DNA of 24,367 nt from Candidatus Thorarchaeota archaeon MP8T_1 (GTDB taxonomy: Archaea; Asgardarchaeota; Thorarchaeia; Thorarchaeales; Thorarchaeaceae), in assembly GCA_002825465.1 (NCBI GenBank), contig PJER01000037.1, forward strand, positions 1 through 24,367, given 5' to 3'. Of the stretch, positions 23,763-24,367 are shown one piece after another. Made by a program: the position numbers and the translations under genes. Positions within the stretch are counted from its first letter, which is position 1. Every line of letters begins with the position of its first letter. Under the pieces are notes generated by a model, which saw only the letters and a program-made list of their open reading frames with translations, was not told the origin of the DNA and did not search any database.

Positions 23763-24367
23763 ATGAATACTATAGAAATAGAAGAAGAACTAGACCTATA
23801 CAGTGACCTTCCAGATGATGTTGTTGTCAGTGTCAATGACTGTTACAAGATCTATAAGGCACAAGAACTTGAGGTCGTTGCACTTAGTGGTGTATCCCTT
23901 CAGATTCTTGAAGGGAAGATTATGGCTGTCGTTGGTCCATCGGGATCTGGCAAGACAACTCTGATCAACACCATTGGTGGGATTACCAAAGCCACTGTTG
24001 GTAAAGTGTACTGGGCTAATCTTAGAACTGATATCACAAAACTCAGTGAGCGGGTTCTTACCGAAGCAAGACGTAATTTTATCGGGTTCCACTTCCAATT
24101 GAATAATTTACTACCTCACTTGAATGCTTGGCAGAATGTGGAGCTTGCCGCACGAATCGCTGGAGTTCCAAGGGCAATCCGAAAAGACAGAGTTGATAGA
24201 CTCATCAAGATGGTTGGATTGGAAGAGCGAAAGCGCAACAAAGCCACGACCCTAAGTGGTGGTGAGAAATCACGAGTAGCAATTGCCAGTGCACTTGTTA
24301 ATCTCCTCGATACTGAAGGGAAAGGCCTCGTCCTATGCGACGAACCCACTGGAGACCTCGACCCAGA
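23763..24367 (+). CDS. ABC transporter ATPase, MacB/LolD type (second copy, cut by window edge)
   Basis: There are 201 complete codons before the right edge. Walker A is GPSGSGKTT at residues 58-66, the Q-loop is Gln112 in FHFQLNNLLP, the signature is LSGGE at 164-168, and Walker B GLVLCDEPTGDLDP ends the visible part. The H-loop lies outside the window. An acidic N-terminal extension of about 22 residues (NTIEIEEELDLYSDLPDD) is absent from the first ATPase, and an extra stretch (NLLDTEGKG) precedes Walker B. The two ATPases thus differ in signature residue (Met versus Glu) and length, which fits an asymmetric heterodimer. The ATG at 23763 follows GAGGT about 8 nt upstream. Confidence 0.9.
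   Translation, partial: MNTIEIEEELDLYSDLPDDVVVSVNDCYKIYKAQELEVVALSGVSLQILEGKIMAVVGPSGSGKTTLINTIGGITKATVGKVYWANLRTDITKLSERVLTEARRNFIGFHFQLNNLLPHLNAWQNVELAARIAGVPRAIRKDRVDRLIKMVGLEERKRNKATTLSGGEKSRVAIASALVNLLDTEGKGLVLCDEPTGDLDP

Noticed and set aside
24116..24349. Minus-strand ORF within the second ABC ATPase
   Set aside because: It is antisense to the conserved signature and Walker B region and is composition-driven.

Overview
This window reads as archaeal chromosome, most likely from an Asgard-type archaeon (Thorarchaeota-like; this placement is an inference, not proven). The archaeal signs are the iron-sulfur large primase subunit PriL, an Ogg1-type 8-oxoguanine glycosylase, DUF763, the COG1900/COG2122 homocysteine proteins known from methanogens, TATA-like boxes about 25-28 nt upstream of likely starts, and a well-formed C/D box guide RNA. 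Shine-Dalgarno sequences are common and several genes start with TTG or GTG.

Layout. Positions 1-1850 hold two divergent multi-pass membrane proteins (one cut by the window edge, the other a CPBP-type intramembrane protease) and an HxlR-like winged-helix regulator that ends in a strong terminator-like hairpin. A 325-nt gene-free stretch with a possible structured leader RNA follows. Positions 2171-6690 are a tight four-gene operon: COG1900 (DUF39) fused to a two-cluster ferredoxin, COG2122 (UPF0280), aspartate-semialdehyde dehydrogenase and aspartate kinase. Together these would take aspartate to aspartyl phosphate, then aspartate semialdehyde, then homocysteine, without homoserine. A terminator-like hairpin closes the operon.

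Positions 6776-13391 are mixed housekeeping and unknown genes: a SAM methyltransferase; a convergent minus-strand set with a small chagasin-like protein, an anchored surface protein and a HAD hydrolase; a nine-repeat TPR protein; a small membrane-anchored TPR protein; a metallo-beta-lactamase-fold hydrolase; DUF763; and the Cys-rich DUF3795.

Positions 13533-17008 carry information-processing genes: a single-cysteine thioredoxin-fold protein, a zinc ribbon overlapping PriL, the DNA glycosylase, a C/D box sRNA at 16446-16515, and MobB. Positions 17136 to the right edge are a MacB/LolCDE-like ABC gene set in the order ATPase, 972-aa permease, 967-aa permease, ATPase (cut by the edge). The two halves look like a diverged duplication.

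The best unannotated item is the C/D box sRNA, whose stem and boxes fit the kink-turn rules exactly. No tRNA, rRNA, CRISPR array or insertion sequence was seen.
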